Source: Aeromonas caviae (GTDB taxonomy: Bacteria > Pseudomonadota > Gammaproteobacteria > Enterobacterales > Aeromonadaceae). Taken from it: 64,000 nucleotides of DNA. Below are positions 26,229 through 34,183 of this stretch, piece after piece. Every line of letters starts with the position of its first letter. The first letter of the stretch is position 1. Below the pieces are notes generated by a model. That model ran no database searches. It was not told where the DNA came from and saw only the letters and a program-made list of their open reading frames with translations. The position numbers were made by a program, and so were the translations under genes. The DNA is taken from assembly GCF_000819785.1 (NCBI RefSeq), contig NZ_CDBK01000100.1, positions 17,515 through 81,514 of the forward strand, given 5' to 3'.

Positions 26229-27683
26229 TTAACGCAGGGCTTTCATCTCACCGGCGATGATCTCGGCCAATGGGCCCAGAATCACCTGCAGGTTCTGCTC
26301 ACCGAGCTTGACCACACCGGCCGCGCCCAGGGCTTTGAGCTTGCGCTCATCGACGATGCTGCGGTCTTTCAGGGTCAGACGCAGACGGGTGATGCAGGCA
26401 TCGATGGTCACCAGGTTCTCCTGACCACCCAGCACTTCCAGATACTGCTTGGCCAGCTCGGTGCGGTCGGTGGTTTGAGCCTGTACCGGCACGGCTTCGT
26501 CATCTTCACGACCCGGGGTTTTCAGGTTGAACTTGGCGATCACGGCGCGGAAGACCACGTAGTAGAGGCCGAAGAAGACCAGACCCTGTACCAGCAGCAT
26601 GTACCACTGGGTCGCCAGCGGGTTGCGGCTGGAGAGCACCATATCCACCAGACCGGCGCTGAAGCCGAAACCGGCGATCCAGTGCATGGAGGCTGCGATG
26701 AACACGGAGATACCGGTCAGCAGGGCGTGGATGACGTACAGTACCGGCGCCACGAACATGAAGGAGAACTCGAGCGGCTCGGTCACCCCGGTGAAGAAGG
26801 CGGCAAAGGCGGCAGCGATCATGATGGACGCAACCTTCTCTTTGTTCTCTTTCTTCGCGCTGTGGTAGATGGCCAGTGCGGCACCCGGCAGACCGAACAT
26901 CATGATGGGGAAGAAGCCGGCCTGGTACATGCCGGTCACGCCCACGACTGCCTTGCCGGCGTCGATGGAGGATTGGCCACCCAGGAAGTTCGGGATGTCG
27001 TTGATGCCGGCCACGTCGAACCAGAACACGGAGTTCAGGGCGTGGTGCAGACCGACCGGGATCAGCAGACGGTTGAAGAAGGCATAGATGCCGGCACCGG
27101 TGGAGCCCATGCTGACGATGGATTCACCGAAGCTCACCAGGCCACCGTAGATGACCGGCCAGACGGCCATCAGGATGAAGGAGACGACGATCATCACCAC
27201 GGAGGTCACGATCGGCACCAGACGACGACCGGAGAAGAAAGCCAGCGCCTTGTGCAGCTCCACGCTGCTGAAGCGGTTGTAGAGCTCGGCGGCGATGACA
27301 CCACACAGGATGCCGACGAACTGGTTGCTGATCTTGGCAAAGGCTGCCGGCACCTGGTCGGCCGGGATACCTTTGATCTGGGCCACGGCGCCCGGGCTCA
27401 GCAGGGTGGTGACCACCAGGAAGCCGACCAGACCGGCCAGCGCGGCGGAACCGTCTTTATCCTTGGACATGCCGTAAGCGACGCCGACGGCGAACAGAAT
27501 GGGCATACTGTCGATGATGGCGGCACCCGCCTTGATCAGAAACGCAGCCAGAGGGCTTCCGCCACCCCAACCGTTCGGGTCAATCCAGTAGCCAATCCCC
27601 ATCAGGATCGCGGCGGCAGGCAATACCGCTACCGGCACCATCAGGGCACGGCCGATCTTTTGCAAATAACCGAGAATGTTCAC
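26229..27683 (-). CDS. nagE: PTS N-acetylglucosamine transporter, IIC-IIB subunits
   Basis: Inner-membrane permease that imports GlcNAc and phosphorylates it to GlcNAc-6-P. The 484 residues comprise the IIC membrane domain (about 1-370, starting MNILGYLQKIGRALMVPVAV and containing the sugar-binding region FTGVTEPLEFSFMFVAP) and a IIB domain (about 405-484) with the phospho-Cys in VTIDACITRLRLTLKD near residue 428. The IIA domain that ends E. coli NagE (648 residues) is missing, so phosphate must come from a separate IIA such as Crr. It is divergent from nagBAC across a shared NagC/CRP control region. Confidence 0.94.
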   Translation of the reverse strand: MNILGYLQKIGRALMVPVAVLPAAAILMGIGYWIDPNGWGGGSPLAAFLIKAGAAIIDSMPILFAVGVAYGMSKDKDGSAALAGLVGFLVVTTLLSPGAVAQIKGIPADQVPAAFAKISNQFVGILCGVIAAELYNRFSSVELHKALAFFSGRRLVPIVTSVVMIVVSFILMAVWPVIYGGLVSFGESIVSMGSTGAGIYAFFNRLLIPVGLHHALNSVFWFDVAGINDIPNFLGGQSSIDAGKAVVGVTGMYQAGFFPIMMFGLPGAALAIYHSAKKENKEKVASIMIAAAFAAFFTGVTEPLEFSFMFVAPVLYVIHALLTGISVFIAASMHWIAGFGFSAGLVDMVLSSRNPLATQWYMLLVQGLVFFGLYYVVFRAVIAKFNLKTPGREDDEAVPVQAQTTDRTELAKQYLEVLGGQENLVTIDACITRLRLTLKDRSIVDERKLKALGAAGVVKLGEQNLQVILGPLAEIIAGEMKALR

Positions 27684-27775
27684 GGTTCCTCTCCTTAGTT
27701 GGTGTTTTTCTAGAAATTAAGTGCTTATCACGTTCGACGCATAAGCCATCAAGGCTTGATTGGCAGTCTATGTGT

Positions 27776-27801
27776 TTTATTTCGCTGCGCAAATTAATAA
27801 A
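27776..27801. promoter_or_regulatory. Putative NagC operator, nagE-proximal
   Basis: A 26-bp imperfect palindrome beginning TTTATT and ending AATAAA, with a GCGC-containing centre. NagC sites of E. coli have the same AT-rich arms and off-centre C/G. It lies 93 bases upstream of the nagE ATG, and its centre is about 92 bp from that of the second site. Confidence 0.65.
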
Positions 27802-27809
27802 CCAGCTTT

Positions 27810-27825
27810 CGTGATCATTATCACT
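27810..27825. promoter_or_regulatory. CRP-binding site between nagE and nagB
   Basis: CGTGATCATTATCACT matches the TGTGA-N6-TCACA consensus in 8 of 10 defined positions, with perfectly symmetrical GTGA and TCAC cores. It sits between the two NagC-like operators, as in the E. coli nagE-nagB interval. Confidence 0.75.
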
Positions 27826-27870
27826 CAACAGAGATAAAGGTAGCCGATAGATGTGGCTTAGTTCGCAATC

Positions 27871-27891
27871 TTTATTTACGCTATAAAACAA
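27871..27891. promoter_or_regulatory. Putative NagC operator, nagB-proximal
   Basis: A 21-bp AT-rich imperfect repeat with arms TTTATTT and AAAACAA around ACGCTAT. It lies 65 bases upstream of the nagB ATG. Together with the site at 27776 it is positioned to allow a repression loop by NagC. Confidence 0.6.
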
Positions 27892-27955
27892 CTTGAATCC
27901 GTGTCTGGTCCCTTGCCGTCACTCCCTGTGCGGCAACCGTACTGAGGTATATAGA

Positions 27956-28756
27956 ATGCGCCTGATCCCGTTGAAGTCTGCCAGCCAGGTGGGTCTCTGG
28001 TCTGCCCGTTACATCGTTGACCGCATCAATGCGTTCAAACCCACTGCCGAGCGCCCCTTCGTGCTGGGTCTGCCCACTGGCGGCACCCCGCTCAACACCT
28101 ACAAGCGCCTGATTGAGCTGCATAAAGCCGGCGAGGTGAGCTTCCAGAACGTGGTCACCTTCAACATGGACGAGTACGTGGGGCTGCCCAAGGAACACCC
28201 GGAGAGCTACCACAGCTTCATGCACAACAACTTCTTCAATCACGTGGACATTCGCCCGGAAAACATCAACATCCTCAATGGCAACGCCGAGGATCTGGTG
28301 GCCGAGTGCCAGCGTTACGAAGACAAGATCAAGTCCTACGGCAAGATCCACCTGTTCATGGGCGGCGTCGGCAATGACGGCCACATCGCCTTCAACGAAC
28401 CGGCCTCTTCCCTGGCTTCCCGTACCCGGGTCAAGACCCTGACCGAAGACACCCGCATCGCCAACTCCCGCTTCTTTGGCGGCGACATGGAGCAGGTGCC
28501 CAAGCTGGCCCTGACCGTGGGTGTCGGCACCCTGATGGACGCCGAAGAGATCCTGATCCTGGTGGTCGGTCACGCCAAGGCCCAGGCCCTGCAGGCTACC
28601 GTGGAGGGCAGCGTCAACCACATGTGGACCATCTCCACCCTGCAACTGCATCCGAAAGGGATTGTGGTGTGCGACGAACCTTCCACCATGGAGTTGAAGG
28701 TCAAGACGGTGCGCTACTTCCAGCAACTGGAAGCCGACAATATCAAGCACCTCTGA
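27956..28756 (+). CDS. nagB: Glucosamine-6-phosphate deaminase
   Basis: Converts glucosamine-6-phosphate to fructose-6-phosphate and ammonia. It has 266 residues, the same as E. coli NagB. Visible motifs: [20 protein letters not shown] binding the sugar phosphate, [19 protein letters not shown] with the catalytic Asp and ring-opening His region, and [20 protein letters not shown] with the active-site His. The ATG at 27956 starts the conserved MRLIPL; the frame extends 21 codons upstream but has no family-like sequence. It opens the nagBAC operon and nagA follows after 9 bases. Confidence 0.97.
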   Translation: MRLIPLKSASQVGLWSARYIVDRINAFKPTAERPFVLGLPTGGTPLNTYKRLIELHKAGEVSFQNVVTFNMDEYVGLPKEHPESYHSFMHNNFFNHVDIRPENINILNGNAEDLVAECQRYEDKIKSYGKIHLFMGGVGNDGHIAFNEPASSLASRTRVKTLTEDTRIANSRFFGGDMEQVPKLALTVGVGTLMDAEEILILVVGHAKAQALQATVEGSVNHMWTISTLQLHPKGIVVCDEPSTMELKVKTVRYFQQLEADNIKHL

Positions 28757-28765
28757 GGAGCTCCC

Positions 28766-29911
28766 ATGTACGCTCTGACTAATTGCACTCTCTACACCGG
28801 CAGCTGCGTGCTGACCGGTTATGGCGTGGTCATCGATGGCGACAAGATTGTCGCCATCTCCCGCCAGGCAGAACTGCCCGCCGGCATCGAGCAGATTGAC
28901 CTCCAGGGCGCCAACCTCAGCGCCGGCTTCATCGACGTCCAGCTCAACGGCTGCGGTGGCGTCATGTTCAACGGTCACATCACCACGGACACCCTGGCCA
29001 CCATGCAGGCGGCCAACCTGAAATCCGGGACCACCAGCTTCCTGCCGACCCTGATCACCAGCCCGGATGCGGACATGAAGCAGGCCGTCGCCGTCACCCG
29101 CGACTACATGGCCGCCCACCCCAACGAGGTGCTTGGCGTCCATCTGGAAGGGCCCTACACCAACCTCAAGCGCAAGGGGATCCACCCGGCCGAACAGATC
29201 CGCCAGCCCGCCGACGAGATGATCGACTTCTTCTGCGACAACGCGGACGCCATCGCCAAGATCACCCTGGCGCCAGAGCGCAACAAGCCCGAGCACATCC
29301 GCCGTCTGGTGGAGGCCGGCATCCTGGTCTCCGCCGGCCACACCGCCGCCAACTACGATCAGGCCATGGCGGGCTTTGACAACGGCATGCGCTTTGCCAC
29401 CCACCTCTACAACGCCATGACCCCGACCCTGAATGGTCGCGAGCCCGGCGTGGTCGGTGCCATCTACGATCGCAAGGATGTCTATGCGGGCATCATCGTC
29501 GACGGCCACCACGTACACTGGGCCAACGTGCGCCTGGCACACAGGATGCTGGGGGAGCGGCTGGTGCTGGTCACCGATGCAACCGCGGCGGCAGGTGCAC
29601 CGGAAGGCTTTGAGAAATTTGATTTTTGCGGCGCAACCGTCTATTTCCGCGATGGTCAGTGCGTCGATGAGAATGGTACACTCGGCGGCTCCGCCCTCAC
29701 CATGATCGAAGGGGTGGAAAATCTGGTCAAACAGGTCGGATTGCCGCTCGACGAAGCACTGAGAATGGCCACCCTTTACCCCGCTCGCGCCATTGGATGG
29801 GACTCGCGTCTCGGTAGTATCCAGGTCGGAAAAATTGCCAACCTCACCGTCTTTGATCAGGCCTTCGCGGTCTGCGGGACCGTGGTTAACGGACACTACA
29901 CAACACAGTGA
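28766..29911 (+). CDS. nagA: N-acetylglucosamine-6-phosphate deacetylase
   Basis: Amidohydrolase that removes acetate from GlcNAc-6-P to give the NagB substrate; GlcNAc-6-P is also the inducer of NagC. At 381 residues it matches E. coli NagA (382). The metal and substrate residues can be seen in [17 protein letters not shown] near residue 130, [14 protein letters not shown] near 195, [20 protein letters not shown] near 215, and the catalytic Asp in [12 protein letters not shown] near 272. It has GAGGAGCTCCC upstream of its ATG and ends 4 bases before nagC. Confidence 0.96.
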   Translation: MYALTNCTLYTGSCVLTGYGVVIDGDKIVAISRQAELPAGIEQIDLQGANLSAGFIDVQLNGCGGVMFNGHITTDTLATMQAANLKSGTTSFLPTLITSPDADMKQAVAVTRDYMAAHPNEVLGVHLEGPYTNLKRKGIHPAEQIRQPADEMIDFFCDNADAIAKITLAPERNKPEHIRRLVEAGILVSAGHTAANYDQAMAGFDNGMRFATHLYNAMTPTLNGREPGVVGAIYDRKDVYAGIIVDGHHVHWANVRLAHRMLGERLVLVTDATAAAGAPEGFEKFDFCGATVYFRDGQCVDENGTLGGSALTMIEGVENLVKQVGLPLDEALRMATLYPARAIGWDSRLGSIQVGKIANLTVFDQAFAVCGTVVNGHYTTQ

Positions 29912-29915
29912 CACT

Positions 29916-31130
29916 ATGACTGGCGGACAAATAGCAAACGTAGATCTTATCAAGCAGGTAAACAGTGCGGTCGTCTATCGCCTCATTGACCTGCAGGGGC
30001 CCATCTCGCGGGTCAAAATTGCCGAGTTGAGTCAGCTGGCCCCGGCCAGCGTGACCAAGATAACCCGGCAACTGATCGAGCACGGCCTCATCAGGGAAAC
30101 CTCGCCGCAGGCCTCCACCGGCGGGCGCCGCGCCATCTCCCTGACCACCATCAAGCATCGCTTCCAGTTTGTGTCCGCCAAGCTGGGTCGCGGCTACCTG
30201 CAGCTCTCCCTGTATGACCTCGACGGCAAGGAGCTCGATCAGCACATCACCCAGGTGACCGAGATCGAGCAGCAACCCGTGGTGGACATGCTGCTGCGGG
30301 AGATTGGCGCCTTCATCGACGCCAATCAGGATCGCAGCCGCAACCTCATCAGCATCGCGCTGACCATGCCGGGTCTGGTCAACCCGGAATCCGGCATGGT
30401 CATCTACACCCCCACCTACCAGATCCGCAACCTGGGGCTCGCCAAGCTCCTGGAGCACCACTTCAACCTCCCCTGCTACGTGGGCAACGACACCCGTTCA
30501 CTGGCGCTGGCCGAGCACTTCTTCGGCGAGTCCCGCGACTGCATGGACTCCATCCTGGTGAGTGTCCACCAGGGGACGGGCTCGGGCATCATCACCAAGG
30601 GCAAGGTGTTTCTTGGCCAGAACCGCAACGTCGGCGAAATAGGCCACATCCAGGTCGAACCCCTTGGCAAGCGCTGCCACTGCGGCAACTTCGGCTGCCT
30701 CGAGACCATCGCCTCCAACGAGGCCATCGTCGACAAGGTGAAGGAGCTCATCAGCCGCGGTCACCTGAGTTCGCTGCAAGAGAAGCACATCACCATTCAG
30801 GAGGTGTGCAAGGCGGCGGTGGCCGGTGACGAGCTGGCCCGCAGCGTGATCGAGAACGTGGGGGAGCACCTGGGGCGCGCCATCGCCATCACGGTCAACC
30901 TGTTCAACCCCCAGAAGGTGCTCATCGCCGGTGAAATCACCGCCGCCGAAGAGATCCTGATCCCGGCCATCCGCCGCTGTGTCGAGCACCAGTCTCTGCC
31001 AAGTTTCCATCGCGGCCTGCCCATCGTGAAGGCGCGCTTCCAGAACCAGCCCACCATCGGCGGCTTCGCCCTGGTCAAGCGCTCCCTGCTGGAAGGGGAT
31101 CTGCTGCAGATCATCATGGAGCAAAAGTAA
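29916..31130 (+). CDS. nagC: N-acetylglucosamine repressor NagC (ROK family)
   Basis: DNA-binding repressor of the nag regulon, relieved by GlcNAc-6-P. The 404-residue protein (406 in E. coli) has an N-terminal winged helix (about residues 15-75, with RVKIAELSQLAPASVTKITR as the helix-turn-helix), a ROK sugar-binding domain, and the ROK zinc motif GKRCHCGNFGCLETIAS near residue 255. The ATG at 29916 lies 4 bases after the nagA stop and has no strong ribosome-binding site, which suggests translational coupling. It should act on the operators at 27776 and 27871. A terminator ends the operon. Confidence 0.95.
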   Translation: MTGGQIANVDLIKQVNSAVVYRLIDLQGPISRVKIAELSQLAPASVTKITRQLIEHGLIRETSPQASTGGRRAISLTTIKHRFQFVSAKLGRGYLQLSLYDLDGKELDQHITQVTEIEQQPVVDMLLREIGAFIDANQDRSRNLISIALTMPGLVNPESGMVIYTPTYQIRNLGLAKLLEHHFNLPCYVGNDTRSLALAEHFFGESRDCMDSILVSVHQGTGSGIITKGKVFLGQNRNVGEIGHIQVEPLGKRCHCGNFGCLETIASNEAIVDKVKELISRGHLSSLQEKHITIQEVCKAAVAGDELARSVIENVGEHLGRAIAITVNLFNPQKVLIAGEITAAEEILIPAIRRCVEHQSLPSFHRGLPIVKARFQNQPTIGGFALVKRSLLEGDLLQIIMEQK

Positions 31131-31150
31131 GGCCCACCCCTTCGGACACG

Positions 31151-31180
31151 AAAACGGCAGCCAGTGGCTGCCGTTTTTTT
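31151..31180 (+). terminator. Terminator of the nagBAC operon
   Basis: A 12-bp stem, aaaacggcagcc/ggctgccgtttt, followed by a run of seven T begins 20 bases after the nagC stop. The hairpin core resembles the one downstream of yebC (cggcagcc), a common terminator sequence in this window. Confidence 0.92.
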
Positions 31181-31229
31181 ATGGTCTGTTTTCGCAGGTT
31201 TACCTCGCTCTACAAGGTTTGAACAGAGC

Positions 31230-31272
31230 GTAGGTTCGATGAGCCCCGTAGCGGCGTAATCGGACGCCGTAG
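31230..31272. repeat. REP-like imperfect palindrome with GTAG ends
   Basis: A 43-bp element begins GTAGGTTCGAT and ends ATCGGACGCCGTAG, ending one base short of the eptA stop codon. The GTAG tetranucleotide and short imperfect stem resemble extragenic palindromes (REP/BIME type). Only one copy is in the window, so its repetitive nature in the genome is an inference. Confidence 0.4.
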
Positions 31273-31273
31273 T

Positions 31274-32899
31274 TCACCCCGCCCGGCACGGTTTGAACAG
31301 ATCCAGCTTGCCGTCATAGACCTGGGTCTGCACGTCCATGATACCGAGCATGGAGTGGAACAGGTTGTCGTGGGAGAAGCGCTTGCTGGCTGCCTCCTGT
31401 TGCAGGCAATCCAGATTGAGCTGACGGTCCGCCTGCAACTGGGGAGAAAACCAGGTCAGGAGCGGCACCCGGGTCTGATCGTCCGGTGCGAACTTGTAGG
31501 GGGTGCCGTGCAGATAGAGCCCCATGGCGCCGAGGGATTCACCGTGATCCGACAGATAGACCAGCCCCACGTTGTACTGGCTCTCCAGGCTCTTGAGCTT
31601 GTCGATGAGCTGGGCCAGCACCTTGTCGGTGTAGCGGATGGTGTTGTCATAGGTGTTCACCAGCTCTTCGTTACTGCAGTTCTCGATGTCGCTGCGCGGG
31701 CAGTCCGGCAGGAAGACGCGATCGGCTGCCGGGTAGCGGCGATAATAGGTCGGACCGTGGCTGCCCATCAGGTGGAAGGCCACCAGCTTGCTGCCCTGCT
31801 TGCCCTGCATGTCGGCGATCTGCTGATCCAGCCCCTGCAACAGCACCTCGTCATGACAGGCATTGCCGGAGCAGTATGCGGGGAATGCCTTGGGCTCAAT
31901 CTCGATGGTGGGGACGTTTTTGCACACCCCCTTGCAGCCGCCGTCGTTCTCCTTCCAGAGCACCGAGATCCCGGCATGTTGCAGCACGTCCAGCAAGCCA
32001 TCCTGGGACTGGGCCCTGGCCTCGTCATAGCCGCGCCGGGTCATGTTCGAGAACATGCAGGGTACGGAGAGCGCCGTGGCGGTGCCGCAGGATCGCACGT
32101 TCCTGAACGAGACCACATTGGCCTCCTTCTCGGTGAAGCCGTTGGTCTCCTTCGTGTAGCCGTTGAGGGAGTAGTTCTGGCTGCGGGCCGTCTCCCCCAC
32201 CACCAGGAACATCAGGGTCGGCTTCTCGTGCTGGCCGATCACCCTGGCATCGGTGCCGATCTGCTGGTAGGGAATGGGAGTGGCGAAGACCACATCCCGG
32301 GCGTACTTGTAGAGCCCGTGCACATAGTTGGCGGGCACTATCTCCTTGCCGAGGGACTTGTTGTTGCGCCCGACCGAGGCGTAATCCTGGTAATAGAGGG
32401 CGGCAGCCCCCATCAGAAACAGCAAGGAGAGGGCGATGGAGCCGAGGCGCAGACCCAGCCCCTTGTACCAGGGACGGGGATACTCAATCTTCACCCACAG
32501 CAGGACCAGTACCGGCAGCAGGCCGGTCAGCAGGAACCAGAGCACCACGGAGCCGTTGAGGTAGGAGCCCGCCTCCCCGCTGTTGGTCTCGATGATGTTC
32601 TGCATCATGCCCATGTCGAAGATCACCCCGTACTTGAGCATGGCGTAGCTGACGAGGGAGCCGGTCATGATGAGCAAGGCGAAGAAGGGCTTGAGCAGAT
32701 AACGGAAGGTAAAGGGCAGGAACACCGCGTTGAGGGCCGCCACCAGTACCAGGGGAATGGAAAGGACAAACCCCGCCTTGACGTGTTCAAGGGCGCTGAG
32801 AATGCGATAAAAGTGCAGGAAAATGGGCCAGTTGAAGACCAGTGCAAACAGCAGCACCAGCAACAGATTGACCTTCATCACTCCCAGAGTGAGACGCAT
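31274..32899 (-). CDS. eptA: Lipid A phosphoethanolamine transferase (EptA, MCR-3-like)
   Basis: Inner-membrane enzyme that adds phosphoethanolamine to lipid A, lowering binding of polymyxins. The 541 residues hold five N-terminal membrane segments (to about residue 170) and a periplasmic alkaline-phosphatase-like domain. The nucleophile Thr is in VVGETARSQNYS near residue 237, further zinc ligands in YLSDHGESLGAMG, and the paired Cys residues in RSCGTATALSVPCMFSNM, GGCKGVC and CPRSDIENC. As I recall MCR-3, it has the same length and shares many long identical blocks with this protein. The ATG at 32899 is the family start. A consensus PmrA box lies upstream at 33033. Confidence 0.93.
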   Translation of the reverse strand: MRLTLGVMKVNLLLVLLFALVFNWPIFLHFYRILSALEHVKAGFVLSIPLVLVAALNAVFLPFTFRYLLKPFFALLIMTGSLVSYAMLKYGVIFDMGMMQNIIETNSGEAGSYLNGSVVLWFLLTGLLPVLVLLWVKIEYPRPWYKGLGLRLGSIALSLLFLMGAAALYYQDYASVGRNNKSLGKEIVPANYVHGLYKYARDVVFATPIPYQQIGTDARVIGQHEKPTLMFLVVGETARSQNYSLNGYTKETNGFTEKEANVVSFRNVRSCGTATALSVPCMFSNMTRRGYDEARAQSQDGLLDVLQHAGISVLWKENDGGCKGVCKNVPTIEIEPKAFPAYCSGNACHDEVLLQGLDQQIADMQGKQGSKLVAFHLMGSHGPTYYRRYPAADRVFLPDCPRSDIENCSNEELVNTYDNTIRYTDKVLAQLIDKLKSLESQYNVGLVYLSDHGESLGAMGLYLHGTPYKFAPDDQTRVPLLTWFSPQLQADRQLNLDCLQQEAASKRFSHDNLFHSMLGIMDVQTQVYDGKLDLFKPCRAG

Positions 32900-33032
32900 A
32901 GAGAGACTCCGACAAACCAGTGGAACTAACAACCTGCCAGCAGGCTTCGTGGTGACCATCCCGACACTCGGCCCTGAAAAACAGGAAAAGAGCCAGGGAG
33001 GTCCAGATACGGGGTCATCCTAGGACGGCAAA

Positions 33033-33049
33033 CTTAAGCGAACATTAAG
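33033..33049 (-). promoter_or_regulatory. PmrA (BasR) box upstream of eptA
   Basis: On the minus strand the sequence is CTTAATGTTCGCTTAAG, an exact match to the direct-repeat PmrA consensus (Y)TTAA(K)-N5-(Y)TTAA(K). A possible -10 (TAGGAT) lies at 33017-33022, placing transcription start near 33010, about 110 bases upstream of the eptA ATG. Confidence 0.75.
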
Positions 33050-33092
33050 AGAGGAAATCGAACCACAAGGGGAGGTGCGCGGTCTGGCACAT

Positions 33093-33121
33093 AAAAAAAC
33101 GGCAGCCCGGGCTGCCGTTTT
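33093..33121 (-). terminator. Terminator downstream of yebC
   Basis: A 26-base perfect palindrome around cggcagcccgggctgccg is followed on the minus strand by a run of seven T. It ends the yebC transcript about 220 bases after the stop codon, beyond the repeat copies. Confidence 0.88.
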
Positions 33122-33165
33122 GCGAAGGTGAACAAGGTGTTGCACCTGTGTGTTCGCGAACCTGA

Positions 33166-33250
33166 ACAGGGTCGCGAGCGGCCGGCGATCTCGCCGGAGC
33201 CGGGGAAGAGGGCCGTTGTGGTCGCCCTCCCCTTGCCCTGGGGGATCACA
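33166..33250 (-). repeat. Degenerate repeat copy 2, similar to the yebC 3' end
   Basis: Read on the minus strand this copy runs GACCACAACGGCCCTCTTCC ... GCGAGATCGCC ... CGACCCTGTTC. It parallels the copy at 33269-33342 almost base for base over 60 bases, and its DHNG- and EIA-like stretches and GCGACCCTGT end match the last codons of yebC. The yebC stop has been lost (TTC for TGA), and there is a small insertion before GCGACCCTG. Confidence 0.7.
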
Positions 33251-33268
33251 GCGCTCCCGAGAGGCAAT

Positions 33269-33342
33269 CACAGGGTCGCGGCAATCTCGTCGGAGCCGGG
33301 GAAGAGGACCGTTGTGGTCGCCCTCCCCTTTGCTCTGGGGGA
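33269..33342 (-). repeat. Degenerate repeat copy 1, similar to the yebC 3' end
   Basis: On the minus strand, directly after yebC, the sequence reads ACCACAACGG ... CTCCGACGAGATTGCCGCG ... ACCCTGTGA, repeating the terminal codons of yebC including the stop. An extra TCCTCTTCCCC sits inside compared with the gene. About 75-100 bases separate equivalent points of the three units (gene end, copy 1, copy 2). Confidence 0.75.
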
Positions 33343-34083
33343 TCACAGGGTCGCGGCGATCTCGTCGGAGATGGAGCCGTTGTGGTACACCTCCTGCACG
33401 TCGTCCAGATCTTCCAGCATGTCGATGAGGCGCATCAGCTTGGGCGCGGTCTCGGCATCCAGTTCCGCCTCGGTGGAGGGGATCATGGTCACTTCGGCGC
33501 TCTCGGGCTTGAAGCCGGCGGCTTCCAGACCGTCCAGCACGGTGCCGAAGTCGTTCGGAGTGGTGTAGACCTCGATGGTGCCATCTTCTTCGGTCACTAC
33601 GTCGTCGGCACCGGCTTCCAGCGCGGCGTCCATCAGGGCGTCTTCATCGGCGCCCACGAAGGTCAGCACCCCCTTCTTGGTGAACAGATAGGCCACGGAG
33701 CCGTCGGTCCCCAGGTTGCCGCCGCACTTGCTGAAGGCGTGACGCACTTCGGCCACGGTACGGTTGCGGTTGTCGGTCAGGCACTCCACCATGACGGCGG
33801 AACCGGCCGGGCCGTACCCTTCGTACACGATGGTCTCGAGCTGCTCGCCGTCACCGCCGCCGGCCCCACGGGCGATGGCGCGGTTGATGGTGTCGCGGGT
33901 CATGTTGCTGGTCAGGGCTGCCGCCACCGCCGCACGCAGGCGGGGGTTGTTGGCAGGATCGGCATCACCCAGACGCGCGGAGGTGGTGATTTCGCGGATC
34001 AGCTTGGTGAAGATCTTGCCGCGCTTGGCGTCTTGCGCCGCCTTGCGGTGTTTGATGTTGGCCCATTTACTGTGACCTGCCAT
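33343..34083 (-). CDS. yebC: YebC/PmpR-family protein
   Basis: Conserved cytoplasmic protein long listed as a transcriptional regulator; recent work links the family to translation, helping ribosomes through difficult sequences such as proline runs. The 246 residues are the same as E. coli YebC. The diagnostic N-terminus [20 protein letters not shown] is complete, followed by [14 protein letters not shown] sequence ([18 protein letters not shown]), [19 protein letters not shown], and [19 protein letters not shown]. It follows aspS in the same direction with a hairpin between. The end of the gene is repeated downstream. Confidence 0.94.
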   Translation of the reverse strand: MAGHSKWANIKHRKAAQDAKRGKIFTKLIREITTSARLGDADPANNPRLRAAVAAALTSNMTRDTINRAIARGAGGGDGEQLETIVYEGYGPAGSAVMVECLTDNRNRTVAEVRHAFSKCGGNLGTDGSVAYLFTKKGVLTFVGADEDALMDAALEAGADDVVTEEDGTIEVYTTPNDFGTVLDGLEAAGFKPESAEVTMIPSTEAELDAETAPKLMRLIDMLEDLDDVQEVYHNGSISDEIAATL

Positions 34084-34144
34084 AGGGACTCTCCGTTATA
34101 GTTGGAAATTTCAGTAACACTGGTATCGACCAGGGGGAAACGGG

Positions 34145-34168
34145 AAAGGCCGCATCGCTGCGGCCTTT
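34145..34168 (-). terminator. Hairpin between aspS and yebC
   Basis: A perfect 10-bp stem, aaaggccgca/tgcggccttt, with a 4-base loop lies 16 bases after the aspS stop. There is no long T run beyond the stem, so termination may be partial and allow read-through into yebC. Confidence 0.65.
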
Positions 34169-34183
34169 GTTGCCGATAACGGC

